Shown here one piece after another: positions 25,192 to 33,950 of a stretch of 63,042 bases of DNA. The notes beneath the pieces were generated by a model, which saw only the letters and a list, made by a program, of their open reading frames with translations, searched no databases and was not told the origin of the DNA. Position 1 is the stretch's first letter. Every line of letters starts with the position of its first letter. A program made the position numbers and the translations under genes. This DNA comes from CAZJAH01 sp964544155 (GTDB lineage: Bacteria > Bacteroidota > Ignavibacteria > Kapaibacteriales > UBA2268): positions 1-63,042 of the forward strand of contig CAZJAH010000013.1 of assembly GCA_964544155.1 (NCBI GenBank), given 5' to 3'.

Positions 25192-26432
25192 GACAAATTA
25201 TTTACATATTTCTATTAATCAGTATAGCATCCTGCGTGTCAAATGAAGACCGCCAGGGCAAGCCTGTTAATATGTACGGCGGCCCCGGCAGGCATAACGC
25301 TTTCGAATATGCGGATTTCTACAGAGAGCTGATATATGTAGAAACGCCCGATGAATTTAAAAATGACAACGGCATAAATGAAGAAACAGGCGCGGTAGTA
25401 CCTCCTCTTACCTTAACAGGCGATGACGTTATTATCGCAACCGATGACGGCAGGCTGGTAAAGGTCGCGTTTGAGCATCTTCTATGGGAAGCGCAACTGG
25501 ATTCGGGCGAAGTCGCAGCTTCTGCAATGTGCGCCGATCCCGGCCATAATATTTATCTTATAAGCAACAAGGGCAGTCTATATTCTTTCTTACCGCATGG
25601 TGAATTGAGATGGAAAAAAATGATTTTCCCCGATCCCGGCCAATATGAAATATTCTCAGACCTGCTGGCATTAAATGACGGCATTTATGCTGCTTCCAGT
25701 GAAGGCCGCCTAAAAAAGATCGATTTTGACGGAAATATCAAATGGGAAAGAGAAAGTTCTTTCGGTATAACTGAAGTCTTTGCCGCTGATGATAAGGGCA
25801 ACCTTATTATTAATTACACGCAAAATAAATTCGGCGTAAACGACTCGTTAATATACATGGACTCCAACGGCCATGTGATCTGGGCAAGGCAGCTCGATAT
25901 GATACGCCTTATCAAAACTCCGGTTTACAGGCATGGAACGATTTATGTATCGGGATTAATTGAAATTGGCGAACGAAGGCTTTCATCGGTTATAGCTTTT
26001 GACACAGAAGGCAATGAAAAATGGAAAATAGAACTGAATATTGTACCCCGCTTCTTAGCGGTGAATGACAAACAGGAATTATTTGTTTCCGGCTATAATG
26101 CCGGCATAGGCCAGGCCATGAGCGGAATATTTAAATTCGATACTGCCGGCAGCCTTGACTGGAAAATGTACTATGACGCCGCGATACCGTCGCCGCCGGT
26201 AATTGATCAAAGCAGCCTTGCCTTCCCGGCATCTACTCCCGAGGGAATTGTCATGCTGTTTGTAAGGCAGTCTGACGGTACAATATCAAAAGATTTTACC
26301 ATGACTGAATATCCGGCATTTAATCTGCAGCCGTCCGTGTCAGATCACGGTATTATAGTTTTCGCGGCAACCGGCGAGCTTACATTGCTCCGTTTTTATC
26401 AGCCGCCGTTTAACAGGTATATACCCTGGTAA
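25188..26432 (+). CDS. PQQ-like beta-propeller lipoprotein
   Basis: 414 residues. Signal MRQIIYIFLLISIASC with lipidated Cys16. The mature part holds repeating propeller blades with phrases like IIATDDGRLVKVAF, SNKGSLYSFLPHGELRWKKM, SSEGRLKKIDFDGNIKWER and AFDTEGNEKWKIEL, as in BamB-like or PQQ-repeat proteins. Four-base ATGA overlap with the FGE-like gene implies co-translation and perhaps a complex. No catalytic residues recognised; probably a binding scaffold on the cell envelope. Confidence 0.82.
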   Translation: MRQIIYIFLLISIASCVSNEDRQGKPVNMYGGPGRHNAFEYADFYRELIYVETPDEFKNDNGINEETGAVVPPLTLTGDDVIIATDDGRLVKVAFEHLLWEAQLDSGEVAASAMCADPGHNIYLISNKGSLYSFLPHGELRWKKMIFPDPGQYEIFSDLLALNDGIYAASSEGRLKKIDFDGNIKWERESSFGITEVFAADDKGNLIINYTQNKFGVNDSLIYMDSNGHVIWARQLDMIRLIKTPVYRHGTIYVSGLIEIGERRLSSVIAFDTEGNEKWKIELNIVPRFLAVNDKQELFVSGYNAGIGQAMSGIFKFDTAGSLDWKMYYDAAIPSPPVIDQSSLAFPASTPEGIVMLFVRQSDGTISKDFTMTEYPAFNLQPSVSDHGIIVFAATGELTLLRFYQPPFNRYIPW

Positions 26433-26462
26433 TTCTAAGCATATACCCAAATATTGAAAAGT

Positions 26463-27014
26463 ATGAAACTTGAAACAGGAAATAACGCGAGTATTATAAC
26501 ACTCAAAGGAATTACGCCCGAAATTCAGCCGGGCGGATTCTTTTGTGAAGGCGTCAGGATAATCGGTGACGTAAAGATAGGAAAAGATGTATCGGTCTGG
26601 TATAACTCGGTTATACGCGGTGATGTGCACTATATTCGTATTGGCGACAGATGCAATATACAGGACCTTTGCCTTCTGCACGTTACTAATGGCAGATTCC
26701 CATTGAATATCGGGAATGATGTTTCCATCGGCCATGCCGCGAGAGTACACGGCTGCACATTGAAAGACAAATGCCTTATTGGTATCGGCGCTATAGTGCT
26801 GGATGGAGCCATAATTGGCGAGAACGCCCTTGTAGCCGCAGGCTCGGTAGTCAAAGAAGGCTTTGAAGTGCCCTCCGGCACACTTGCGGCAGGCGTGCCG
26901 GCTAAGATAATAAGAGAGCTGACCAGTGATGAAAAAGAAGCCGTTGCCAATACCGCAGCCAACTATATGAAATACGCCGATAATTACAGAAGAGAATTAA
27001 CGATGAATAAATAA
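26463..27014 (+). CDS. Gamma-carbonic anhydrase family protein
   Basis: 183 residues (ATG at 26463; a TTG three codons upstream is less likely). Left-handed beta-helix hexapeptide repeats throughout. The metal-site histidines of the family are in place: NIQDLCLLHVT and IGHAARVHGC. These resemble YrdA/PaaY-type proteins that bind Zn or Fe and in some cases hydrate CO2; many family members show no activity. Soluble. It starts 30 bases after the propeller gene and precedes yicC. Confidence 0.92.
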   Translation: MKLETGNNASIITLKGITPEIQPGGFFCEGVRIIGDVKIGKDVSVWYNSVIRGDVHYIRIGDRCNIQDLCLLHVTNGRFPLNIGNDVSIGHAARVHGCTLKDKCLIGIGAIVLDGAIIGENALVAAGSVVKEGFEVPSGTLAAGVPAKIIRELTSDEKEAVANTAANYMKYADNYRRELTMNK

Positions 27015-27065
27015 TTGATCATTGATAACAAATTATAAAAAGTTGTTGAATATCTGAATATGGAT

Positions 27066-27944
27066 ATGATTAAAAGCATGACAGGCTTCAGTAAATCTGA
27101 AGCAAAAGAAAATGGAACGATTGCCTCAGTTGAGATTAAAAGCCTCAACGGGCGCTACCTTGAAACAAATATTCGAATGCCCAGGCATCTGACCCACAAA
27201 GAGCTCGAGGTAAAAGACCTCATTAGGAAATCCGTTGAAAGAGGCACGATTTCGGTTTATATCAACATCGATTACGATGAAACCGAAAGGCCCTTTATAC
27301 TTAATGAAACTGCCGCTGAAAGCTGCTACACCAAACTGAACGAGCTCAAAAAAAGGCTAAAGATCAGGGAAGCAGTAAAGATGGACCACGTCCTGCACTT
27401 CTCCCAGTCATTCACAAAATCAGAATCTGAAGAAGATGAAAGCCTGCAGTTAAACCTGATCAAAAGAGCTGTCAGGAATGCTCTGCGTTCATTGGATAAT
27501 ATGAAGCAAAAGGAAGGCAGGCAAATATCGAAAGATATCCTCAGCAGGATGAATAAGATCAAGTCCATGACTGACCAGATCGAAGAAGCTTCCGCTGAGC
27601 GTGTGCCCCAGGAAAGGGAAAGGCTGCGCCAGAGAATAGCACAGCTGTTCGAAAGCGATGAGATCGATGAATACCGCATCCAGATGGAAATGGTCATCCA
27701 GGCTGATAAACTGGACGTTTCCGAGGAATGTGTCAGGCTTAATTCTCATATTAAGTTTTTCTTTGATACTTTTAATAAGGCCAAAGAGCCTATTGGAAGA
27801 AAGATCAATTTCCTTCTACAGGAAATGCATCGCGAAATAAACACTATTGGCTCCAAGATCAGCGACGCGAATATTTCACAGATGGTGGTCAACGTAAAAG
27901 AAGAACTTGAAAAGATCCGCGAGCAGGTGCAAAACTTAGAGTAA
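27066..27944 (+). CDS. yicC: YicC family endoribonuclease
   Basis: 292 residues from MIKSMTGFSKSEA, the usual family N terminus; an ATG two codons earlier is possible. YicC-type proteins are endoribonucleases affecting sRNA turnover. Visible: SMTGFSKS, EIKSLNGRYLETNIRMP, and the C-terminal DUF1732 region KFFFDTFNKAKEPIGRKINF and LLQEMHREINTIGSK. A strong terminator begins 29 bases after the stop, and the rqcH ATG lies six bases after it. Confidence 0.93.
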   Translation: MIKSMTGFSKSEAKENGTIASVEIKSLNGRYLETNIRMPRHLTHKELEVKDLIRKSVERGTISVYINIDYDETERPFILNETAAESCYTKLNELKKRLKIREAVKMDHVLHFSQSFTKSESEEDESLQLNLIKRAVRNALRSLDNMKQKEGRQISKDILSRMNKIKSMTDQIEEASAERVPQERERLRQRIAQLFESDEIDEYRIQMEMVIQADKLDVSEECVRLNSHIKFFFDTFNKAKEPIGRKINFLLQEMHREINTIGSKISDANISQMVVNVKEELEKIREQVQNLE

Positions 27945-27973
27945 TTATTCCTGGGAAATGAATTTTAAGCAAG

Positions 27974-28001
27974 AGCCGTTTTCCTGGGGAAACGGCTTTT
28001 T
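27974..28001 (+). terminator. Terminator of yicC, overlapping the rqcH translation start region
   Basis: Eight-pair stem AGCCGTTT (27974-27981) with AAACGGCT (27990-27997), eight-base loop and a TTTTT tail. It ends about six bases before the ATG of rqcH, so any transcript reading into rqcH contains this hairpin at the ribosome binding site. Confidence 0.85.
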
Positions 28002-28006
28002 GAATT

Positions 28007-29626
28007 ATGATAAGGCATTATTACACATTATATAAGATAATTGAGGAAATAGAAAGCCTGCGAGGAATGGCCGTTACCGAAGCCTTTTCGCAGGAAAAAA
28101 ATTCCTTTGTGATCAGCTTTGGGACGGAAAGCGAAACGCGTTTTCTGCATATTTCCGCCGATCCCGTGCTTTCAACTATATTCCTCAGGGATTCTTTCGC
28201 CAGGGCAAGAAAGAATACCGTAGATGTATTCCCGGATCTTTTGGGCAGTAACCTAAAAAATGCCTCTATTGAACATAATGACAGGATAGTCACTCTGGAT
28301 TTCGGTAAGCTTAAACTGATCTGCCTGATATTCGGCGGGCCCAAATCCAATGTGCTCCTGTGCGGCGCCGATAACGGGATCATAGATGCCCTCCTGAAGA
28401 AAGATTTCGTAAGGGGAGATTATTTTGAATATCCTGAAAAAGAATTAAAACCGGCAGACCAAAAGCCCGGCCTTAAGATACGCAAAGCCCTTGCATTCGG
28501 CCCGAGCCTTCTGGGGAAGGAATATGCTGATGAGCTGTTAAACTTAATAAATATTGATCCAGAAACTGAAGCAGGCAGCTTAAGCGCCTCTACCCTGGAT
28601 ATGCTCCAATCCGAAGCCATGAAGATGAGACAGCGCTGCCTTGATTCAAATAAATCATACATACTTGAAAATAAGAGCGGCGACAGCATTCTTTCACTGA
28701 TACAGCTATCGGATTATCCTGTTATCAAGGAAGAATTTGACAGCGTAAGCGCGGGAATTAAACGCAGGATTGTTATTATAATTAAAGAAAGGAATTTCCG
28801 GCCAAAGTTCAATTCCTTAAAGAACCTGCTCGAAAGGCGTTTTAAGTCACTTCAGCGTAAGTATGAAATATATTCCGACCCGATATCCCCCCTGGAAAGA
28901 GCCGAAAAATACAGGCTTTATGGCGATATACTCCTTTCGCAGCCAGGCCTGAAAACTAAAAAGAATAAAAAACTTGCCGCTAGCGACTGGGAAGGAAAAA
29001 ATATTGAGATAGCCCTGGATGAAAAACTCTCATACCTTGAAAACGCACATAAATACTATGATAAAGCTTCCTCATCAGAAAAAGAAGCCGAACAGAGGGA
29101 AAAGATGTTTCCCGAAATCAAAAAAGAGTATGAGCAGTTACAACAAGCGCTCGATGAGCTGTACAAATGCAGCGAACCCAGGGATATAGAAGCATTCAGA
29201 AATAAATTTTCACATATAAGAGGAGTTATGGAAGAAGATCAAAAGGGCAGCCCGGCGACTAAATTCCGTCAATTCGATTTAGGGCAGGGATATATGCTTT
29301 ATGTCGGTAAAAATGCCGCGAATAATGATGAGCTTACCATGAAATTTGCCTCTCCGAATGACCTGTGGTTTCATGCCAGAGGCGCCAGCGGCTCTCACGC
29401 TGTACTACGGTCACCGGGCAAGGATAAACCCCCAAAGGATATCATCAGGAAATCTGCTGAGATAGCGGGATATTATTCATCGGCAAAGAACGCTAAATAC
29501 GCTCCTGTCGCTTATACGTATAAAAAGTATGTGAGAAAACCTAAAGGTGCGAACCCGGGGGCGGTGGTTATAGCAAGGGAAGAAGTAATAATGGTCGAGC
29601 CTAAGCTGCCTGAGATTAGTTCATAG
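28007..29626 (+). CDS. rqcH: NFACT family protein, Rqc2/RqcH homologue
   Basis: 539 residues. NFACT-N domain from residue 1 to about 190, helical/coiled region (about 260-400), and C-terminal NFACT-R domain with FRQFDLGQGYMLYVGKNA, NDLWFHARGASGSH and AYYTYK-like segments. RqcH binds obstructed 50S subunits carrying peptidyl-tRNA and adds C-terminal alanine tails in ribosome-associated quality control; some homologues were named fibronectin-binding proteins. No Shine-Dalgarno sequence is free because the yicC terminator fills that place. The last 11 bases overlap the convergent receiver gene. Confidence 0.92.
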   Translation: MIRHYYTLYKIIEEIESLRGMAVTEAFSQEKNSFVISFGTESETRFLHISADPVLSTIFLRDSFARARKNTVDVFPDLLGSNLKNASIEHNDRIVTLDFGKLKLICLIFGGPKSNVLLCGADNGIIDALLKKDFVRGDYFEYPEKELKPADQKPGLKIRKALAFGPSLLGKEYADELLNLINIDPETEAGSLSASTLDMLQSEAMKMRQRCLDSNKSYILENKSGDSILSLIQLSDYPVIKEEFDSVSAGIKRRIVIIIKERNFRPKFNSLKNLLERRFKSLQRKYEIYSDPISPLERAEKYRLYGDILLSQPGLKTKKNKKLAASDWEGKNIEIALDEKLSYLENAHKYYDKASSSEKEAEQREKMFPEIKKEYEQLQQALDELYKCSEPRDIEAFRNKFSHIRGVMEEDQKGSPATKFRQFDLGQGYMLYVGKNAANNDELTMKFASPNDLWFHARGASGSHAVLRSPGKDKPPKDIIRKSAEIAGYYSSAKNAKYAPVAYTYKKYVRKPKGANPGAVVIAREEVIMVEPKLPEISS

Positions 29627-30089
29627 AATACTTCTTCGGATTACTCTTGCTCTCTTCTTCATCTGTAAGATCAAAGTCGTTTAGTATAACGTCAAGGCTC
29701 ATCATATCAAGATATGCGCCGCCTTCATGCACAGCCATAATGGCATCGATTATCTCCACCTGCGAAACTTTTTTGGTCAAATAGCCGGAAGCTCCCGAAT
29801 TGAGTGAGTGTCTTATCACCCAAGCTTCGGTATGGCCGGAAAGTACGAGTATCCTGACCAGGGAATTAACCCTGAAAATGGCATCCATTGCCTGTATCCC
29901 ATCTAAATACGGCATGTTAATATCCATCAGGATAACATCCACTTCATTTTTCCTGACAAGATCAATAAGCTCCTTGCCGTTGGTAGCAACTCCAACAACG
30001 CTTATATTGCTTGTTCTACTAAGGCTTAATTGCAAAAGCTTAGCTGTAAGATAATGGTCCTCGGCTATAATTACTTTTACTTTTTTCAT
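29616..30089 (-). CDS. Stand-alone response-regulator receiver protein (NarL-type)
   Basis: 157 residues from ATG at 30089. One REC domain: acidic pair AEDH near residue 10, phospho-acceptor Asp in VILMDINMP (about residue 55), Ser/Thr in LVLSGHT, and Lys in GYLTKKVS. The REC sequence is like that of NarL/FixJ regulators, but the LuxR-type helix-turn-helix that should follow is absent; the end is a short charged tail. It could be a phosphorelay intermediate or act by protein contact. No kinase nearby. Its 3' end overlaps convergent rqcH by 11 bases. Confidence 0.88.
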   Translation of the reverse strand: MKKVKVIIAEDHYLTAKLLQLSLSRTSNISVVGVATNGKELIDLVRKNEVDVILMDINMPYLDGIQAMDAIFRVNSLVRILVLSGHTEAWVIRHSLNSGASGYLTKKVSQVEIIDAIMAVHEGGAYLDMMSLDVILNDFDLTDEEESKSNPKKYSMN

Positions 30090-30161
30090 CAAGAACCACC
30101 AAGATTAAATTTAAAACATAAAACAATTAATTAAAAATCTTCAAAAATTATTCAAGATTAC

Positions 30162-30177
30162 TGGCCGAGCGGTTAAA
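30162..30177 (+). other. tRNA D-arm-like fragment
   Basis: TGGCCGAGCGGTTAAA is the usual D-arm (A-box) sequence of tRNA-Ser/Leu. The bases around it do not form an acceptor, anticodon or T arm, so it is not a working tRNA; it may be a remnant or chance. Confidence 0.3.
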
Positions 30178-30259
30178 ACTATCTTTGGGGCGCTTTTATT
30201 CCGTACAACAAATTAATTAATGATTCCTGTCAAGAAGCAATTATTATAATTTCTTCTAT

Positions 30260-31573
30260 TCATTTACGTGAAATTAACAAAAATTTAGATTTTAAAAAAT
30301 AAAAAGTATCTTTTATTGCACGAAAAATCATAAAAAATGGAAATCCGAGGTTCCTTTTCACGAAAATGTATAACATTGTGCCCAGTATTGAATAATAAGC
30401 AATCAGGCCGAGTGGTGTAAGAGCAGGCGTTCCAAGCTGTCCGACTATTAAAAATGTTCCAATCGATGCCGCTACAGAAATAATTATATAAAAAACTACA
30501 GCCATTGGACGTTTCATAGCATTTATTATCGAGCTTAAGGACACAAAGGGCAGGAAAAATGCCGAAAGTATAAGCAAATTGAATATCGGCATAGCATCTG
30601 CGAATCTTTCAGGCAGGAATGTGGTAATAATAAATCTCGTTCCTCCGGCTTCAAGAATAACTACCGCCGCCGCGAAAGCGAACAGCATGAATGATACCGA
30701 CTTAGTTATCAGGTCGGTCAGTGCCTGCTTGTTGCCCTTATCAAGTTGCCTGACAGCCGATGGATAGATCAAACCCACTGATGCATTTACTGCCTCATCG
30801 AATACGCGGAACAGTGTTTTTGCTGATCCATAAATACCAACTGTGGTAAGGCCGAAAGTATATTGGATCAGGTAAACATCAAGGTTCCTCGGTATAGAAT
30901 GGAACGCCGCCTGTAAAGTAAGAGGCATACCGAAGCTTATCAGGTCCTTTATACTTATTTCGCCTTTTGTAGAAAATTTCAGTTCTTTCTTTGTAAAAAT
31001 AACTGCCGCCAGCGAGCTTAGCACAGCGCCGCTCACATAGATTACTATCAGATCATAATAATCGAGCATTTCCTGAGTAAGGATCAGATAAAAAGTTATC
31101 GCGGACATAATCCCAAAAAATATCAAATTCAGGAAAAATACTTCCCTGAACCTGTAATCCCTGTACAGCAGCTTAATGCCGAAAGTGCGAGGAATCATCG
31201 ATAAAGTCAGTAAGGGAAGCATTGAAGCTACTTCGCTGAACCTGCTCTGGCCGAATAATCCGGCTAAAGGCCATTGCAAAGCCAGTATCAGAAGCGATAT
31301 CCCGATTACAAACCCTGAATGGAGCATGAGTGCATAGAGATTGACTTTCTTCCGGTTCCTCTCATTTATTCCGAATTGAATAAGGTTCTGCAGCGCCATG
31401 GAATCGCTGATCACGAACATCCATGTGCTGAGGTTTATAAGCAGCAGATACAGGCCGAACTCATCAGCTTCGAGGTAATTAATCTGTACGATCTGCACTA
31501 ACCCGTAAAGAATAAACAGAATTTTATCCGCAAAAGACCAGGATATTTTATCAAGATGTTCCTGAATTTTCAT
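30260..31573 (-). CDS. Oligosaccharide flippase family membrane protein (Wzx-like)
   Basis: 437 residues with about 12-14 predicted helices and no large soluble part, of the MOP/polysaccharide-flippase superfamily. The N terminus SFADKILFILYGLVQIVQINYLE, the ADEFGLYLLLINLS segment and later GSAKTLFRVFDEAVNASVGLIYP are typical of Wzx/RfbX-like proteins moving lipid-linked sugars. The start overlaps the end of the RlmI-like gene by four bases. No glycosyltransferase cluster adjoins, so the substrate is open. Confidence 0.85.
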   Translation of the reverse strand: MKIQEHLDKISWSFADKILFILYGLVQIVQINYLEADEFGLYLLLINLSTWMFVISDSMALQNLIQFGINERNRKKVNLYALMLHSGFVIGISLLILALQWPLAGLFGQSRFSEVASMLPLLTLSMIPRTFGIKLLYRDYRFREVFFLNLIFFGIMSAITFYLILTQEMLDYYDLIVIYVSGAVLSSLAAVIFTKKELKFSTKGEISIKDLISFGMPLTLQAAFHSIPRNLDVYLIQYTFGLTTVGIYGSAKTLFRVFDEAVNASVGLIYPSAVRQLDKGNKQALTDLITKSVSFMLFAFAAAVVILEAGGTRFIITTFLPERFADAMPIFNLLILSAFFLPFVSLSSIINAMKRPMAVVFYIIISVAASIGTFLIVGQLGTPALTPLGLIAYYSILGTMLYIFVKRNLGFPFFMIFRAIKDTFYFLKSKFLLISRK

Positions 31574-32739
31574 GATAAAATCCTGAATACCAGGAACTTA
31601 AGATAAAATGTCTCGGGCATTGCCGGATGCGCGGGGTGGTCATGTGGATGATGCCCCTTATATACGAGCTGCCCCTGCCTTCCTGCTTTTTTAATGCCGG
31701 CGCTTACTGCTTCCGAGAAATCGTTCTCGCCGACATGGTGCGAGCAGCTTGACGTGCAGAGGTATCCGCCTTCATTCACAAGCTTCGCGGCATCTCGGTT
31801 CAGTTTAGTGTAAGCGGCGGCAGCCTGTGGTATATTTTTTTTGCTTTTGGCGAAAGCAGGAGGATCCAGCACTACGATATCATATCGATTTCGCTCTTTT
31901 TGTTCATTATCCAAAAAATCAAAAACATCCAAACTGATAAACTCAATATTCTTAAATCCATTCATCAGAGCGTTTTCTTCAGCTATTGTCAGGGCATCTT
32001 CCGAGCTGTCAACAGCTTTGATTATGGAAGCGCCGGCAAATGCGGCATTCAGCGCGAAACCGCCCTGGTTTGTAAAACAGTCAAGTACAGACTTTCCTTT
32101 AGAAATATTTTTTAAGAAATGCCTGTTATACCTCTGATCCAGATAAAAGCCGGTTTTTTGCCCTCCGGTAAGATCAATCCTGAAATCTATTCCTTCATCA
32201 TAGTACTTGGTTATTGCCGGTTGGCCGTATAAAACATTGTCTTCAGGGCTCAGGCCTTCCATTTCCCTTAGCCTTGAGTCATGTTTTGTGCAGATGGATT
32301 TTGTTTCCGGGAACAGATCAAGCAGTGCGCCTACAATCATCCCTGACATGTATTCCATGCCGGCACTATGTATTTGCATCACGAAATGCTCATTATATTT
32401 ATCTATAACAAGGCCGGGCAGGTAGTCTGATTCTCCGAAAACAAGTCTGAATGAGCCTTTCTTCTCAAAGAAAGCCAGGCGCAATTCAAGAGCTTTTTCA
32501 ATTCTTTTTCTAAAAAATTCTTTATCAGGAACTTCATTTGTATTCAAAAGCCTGAGAGCAATCAGGGTACGCGGATTAAAAAAGGCAAGGCCGAGGCCTT
32601 TACCCTTATCCGATTTCAGGCTTACAACGGTACCCGGTTCCAGAGAAGGGATACTCTCAAGCTCATTGCTGAATACCCAGAGATGCCCTTTACTCAATCG
32701 GTATCCGGCATTTCTGCGAAGCTTTAATTCCGGGATCAT
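31570..32739 (-). CDS. rlmI: RlmI-like 23S rRNA (cytosine-C5) methyltransferase
   Basis: 389 residues. N-terminal PUA domain (about 1-75, LRRNAGYRLSKGHLWVFSNEL), middle EEHEE-like part, and SAM-binding domain with VLDCFTNQGGFALNAA, DIVVLDPPAFAKSKK and the CTSSCSHHV motif. E. coli RlmI methylates C1962 of 23S rRNA; family assignment is sure, exact target position inferred. ATG overlaps nothing upstream (11-base gap from the membrane-protein gene), and the stop overlaps the flippase start. Confidence 0.93.
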   Translation of the reverse strand: MIPELKLRRNAGYRLSKGHLWVFSNELESIPSLEPGTVVSLKSDKGKGLGLAFFNPRTLIALRLLNTNEVPDKEFFRKRIEKALELRLAFFEKKGSFRLVFGESDYLPGLVIDKYNEHFVMQIHSAGMEYMSGMIVGALLDLFPETKSICTKHDSRLREMEGLSPEDNVLYGQPAITKYYDEGIDFRIDLTGGQKTGFYLDQRYNRHFLKNISKGKSVLDCFTNQGGFALNAAFAGASIIKAVDSSEDALTIAEENALMNGFKNIEFISLDVFDFLDNEQKERNRYDIVVLDPPAFAKSKKNIPQAAAAYTKLNRDAAKLVNEGGYLCTSSCSHHVGENDFSEAVSAGIKKAGRQGQLVYKGHHPHDHPAHPAMPETFYLKFLVFRILS

Positions 32740-32749
32740 ATATTATGTA

Positions 32750-33802
32750 TTAGTTTGGTTTAACCTGTGTTTCTTCTTCTAATTCCGAAGGTATTTCACT
32801 TGTATTGGTAGGTATCTTGCTGATATTTTCCCTTAAGAAAAACAAGCCTCCGAAAACAATCTGCACAAGGAAGTTAATGCCGTGGGTTACTGTGGCGTAA
32901 GCAAGCGCTTTTTCCTGTGATATACCGTAAAGGCTGGTCATAGCTGCTACCACCAGGCCGTGATAAATACCTATGGCTCCGGGTGTGGGAGCTATGGTTA
33001 CTCCTACACCGATAACTACCATGAGCAGCAGCGCATCGGCTATACCGAGCTGTATTTCAGACTGGAAATTAAAAGCAAAGAAAATGAAGTACATGGGCAG
33101 CGCATAACATATCCATATAGATATTGATTCTAACATTAGCCGGAGATACTGGGAGGGATTTTTTATTATCGCAAAACCTTTTCTGAATTTCACGAATATA
33201 TCCCTTGCCCTGTCATAAAGCTTCGTCGAGAATGGCTTGATCAGCTTGCTGAGCATGAATTCCACAAATGGCGGATAAAAGCTGAATATCACAACCGCCA
33301 TCATTAATGCGACAAGAAATATCAGTTTATCAGGCTGAATATTCGAGGGAAGTACGCTAACAATTTTTTGCCTGTGAATAATAAATGCGATTCCGAACAA
33401 AGCGAAAAGGGTCAGTACATCAATAAATCTTTCAACAACGATGGTAGCAAAAACGCTTGAAAAGGATTTTTTTTCCCTTTTGGCGTAAACATAAGGCCTT
33501 AAAAATTCACCGCCGCGGGGGATCACATTATTCATCGCGTAACCGATCATAACGGCAGAGAACATATTCCAGAGCGATCCGGGCTCGAAAATAGGCTTGA
33601 GCATAGTCCGCCATCTCATAGCGCGTAGCCAGTGAGAAAGGAGCATTATAGGTATGGGGATAAGAACCCATTCATAATCGGCTGTTTTCAACACCTGCCA
33701 GAGTGTGGTATAATCAATACCTTTTGTAGCATAATATATCGAAACAATAAGTATTATTGCCGTTACAGACCACTGTAATGCCTTCTTAACGCCTTTCTTC
33801 AT
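32750..33802 (-). CDS. Lysylphosphatidylglycerol-synthase-like membrane protein (flippase-like domain)
   Basis: 350 residues with about eight membrane helices. Family motifs: SHWLRAMRWRTMLKP, MIGYAMNNVIPRGGEF, RPYVYAKREKKSFSSVFATIVVERFIDV and TIAPTPGAIGIYHG, which mark the UPF0104/LPG-synthase transmembrane fold without the C-terminal aminoacyltransferase domain. Such proteins may move or modify lipids or lipid-linked substrates. First gene of the run with rlmI and the Wzx-like flippase. Confidence 0.88.
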   Translation of the reverse strand: MKKGVKKALQWSVTAIILIVSIYYATKGIDYTTLWQVLKTADYEWVLIPIPIMLLSHWLRAMRWRTMLKPIFEPGSLWNMFSAVMIGYAMNNVIPRGGEFLRPYVYAKREKKSFSSVFATIVVERFIDVLTLFALFGIAFIIHRQKIVSVLPSNIQPDKLIFLVALMMAVVIFSFYPPFVEFMLSKLIKPFSTKLYDRARDIFVKFRKGFAIIKNPSQYLRLMLESISIWICYALPMYFIFFAFNFQSEIQLGIADALLLMVVIGVGVTIAPTPGAIGIYHGLVVAAMTSLYGISQEKALAYATVTHGINFLVQIVFGGLFFLRENISKIPTNTSEIPSELEEETQVKPN

Positions 33803-33871
33803 TAGAATAAATTATCCGATTCAGGACTAAAAACAAGTATGCAATTTACGAAAAAGCAGTACCATGAAAAA

Positions 33872-33898
33872 TAAAAAAAAAGAACGCTTTTAAGCGTA
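33872..33898 (-). terminator. Terminator after the polyferredoxin operon
   Basis: Read on the minus strand, ACGCTT-AA-AAGCGT is followed by TCTTTTTTTT, 50 bases after the polyferredoxin stop codon. Confidence 0.75.
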
Positions 33899-33950
33899 TC
33901 CTTAAATAACAATAATTTTTAATAAATGTAACAAAAAAAATGAAATTATT

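Noticed and set aside
30180..30187. TATCTTTG as a Bacteroidota promoter
   Set aside because: On the plus strand it points into the 3' end of the minus-strand flippase gene; no plus-strand gene follows and there is no -33 partner.
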